Shown here piece by piece: positions 5,779 through 5,867 of a stretch of DNA of 5,867 nucleotides. Source of the DNA: Gammaproteobacteria bacterium. Its GTDB lineage: Bacteria; Pseudomonadota; Gammaproteobacteria; Pseudomonadales; Azotimanducaceae. How positions within the stretch are numbered: the first letter of the stretch is position 1; every line of letters starts with the position of its first letter. The stretch covers positions 63,138-69,004 of the forward strand of contig PASO01000003.1 of assembly GCA_002712135.1 (NCBI GenBank), given 5' to 3'. The position numbers and the translations under genes were made by a program. The notes under the pieces are model-generated. The model had not been told where the DNA came from. It was given only the letters and a program-made list of their open reading frames with translations, and ran no database searches.

Positions 5779-5867
5779 ATGACTATGCAAGATCCTCTGG
5801 CAGATATGCTAACGCGTATCCGCAACGCTCAGCAGGTAAAGATTAACAAGGTCTTGATGCCATCGTC
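5779..5867 (+). CDS. rpsH: 30S ribosomal protein S8, N-terminal part (3' end outside window)
   Basis: The window ends 29 codons and two bases into this gene. The translation [18 protein letters not shown] is almost identical to the S8 N-terminus (E. coli [18 protein letters not shown]); it continues [12 protein letters not shown], the end of the first helix and the start of the sheet. S8 is a primary 16S rRNA-binding protein of the central domain and, in E. coli, the translational repressor of the spc operon. The rRNA- and mRNA-binding C-terminal domain lies beyond the window, so conservation of its regulatory surface cannot be checked. The position after rpsN is the standard spc order. Confidence 0.96.
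   Translation, partial: MTMQDPLADMLTRIRNAQQVKINKVLMPS

Noticed and set aside
1..5867. A novel or horizontally acquired system within the cluster
   Set aside because: Every stretch over 40 bases is accounted for by a known ribosomal protein gene in canonical order. There is no inserted gene, composition break, repeat array or mobile element.

Overview
The window is an uninterrupted run of ribosomal protein genes, all on the + strand: the S10 cluster running straight into the spc cluster. It starts inside the end of rplC (L3) and stops inside the start of rpsH (S8). Thirteen complete genes lie between them: rplD, rplW, rplB, rpsS, rplV, rpsC, rplP, rpmC, rpsQ, rplN, rplX, rplE and rpsN. Order, orientation and lengths match the E. 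coli S10-spc arrangement gene for gene.

The organism is most likely a gammaproteobacterium. L2, L16, L14, L22, L5 and S14 align closely, from memory, with the Escherichia and Pseudomonas proteins. S14 is the 101-residue form without a zinc site, S17 and L29 are of proteobacterial type, and the L2 and L16 variants look more like Pseudomonas than Enterobacteriaceae. The base composition looks balanced (not counted). AGA, AGG, CGA and ATA codons are common for such highly expressed genes, which would suit a slow-growing, perhaps environmental, species. That is an inference, and I cannot name a genus.

Layout: 1-159 end of rplC; 172-4156 the S10 part (rplD to rpsQ); 4157-4193 the short S10/spc junction; 4194-5867 the spc part (rplN to the start of rpsH). 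Gaps between genes are 3 to 37 bases, and two pairs (rplD/rplW and rpmC/rpsQ) overlap by ATGA. Several Shine-Dalgarno sequences lie inside or across the previous gene's end, which points to a polycistronic message with translational coupling. No internal promoter, terminator, RNA gene, mobile element, CRISPR array or long repeat was seen.

Together the products cover the peptide exit tunnel (L4, L22, L23, L24), the peptidyl transferase region (L2, L3, L16), the 30S head and mRNA entry (S3, S14, S19), the central protuberance (L5), the subunit bridge/factor face (L14), and 30S assembly (S8, S17). I found no previously undescribed system. The points worth a second look are regulatory: a TTG start for rplD, a very short S10/spc junction, and no visible S8 feedback site at rplE.
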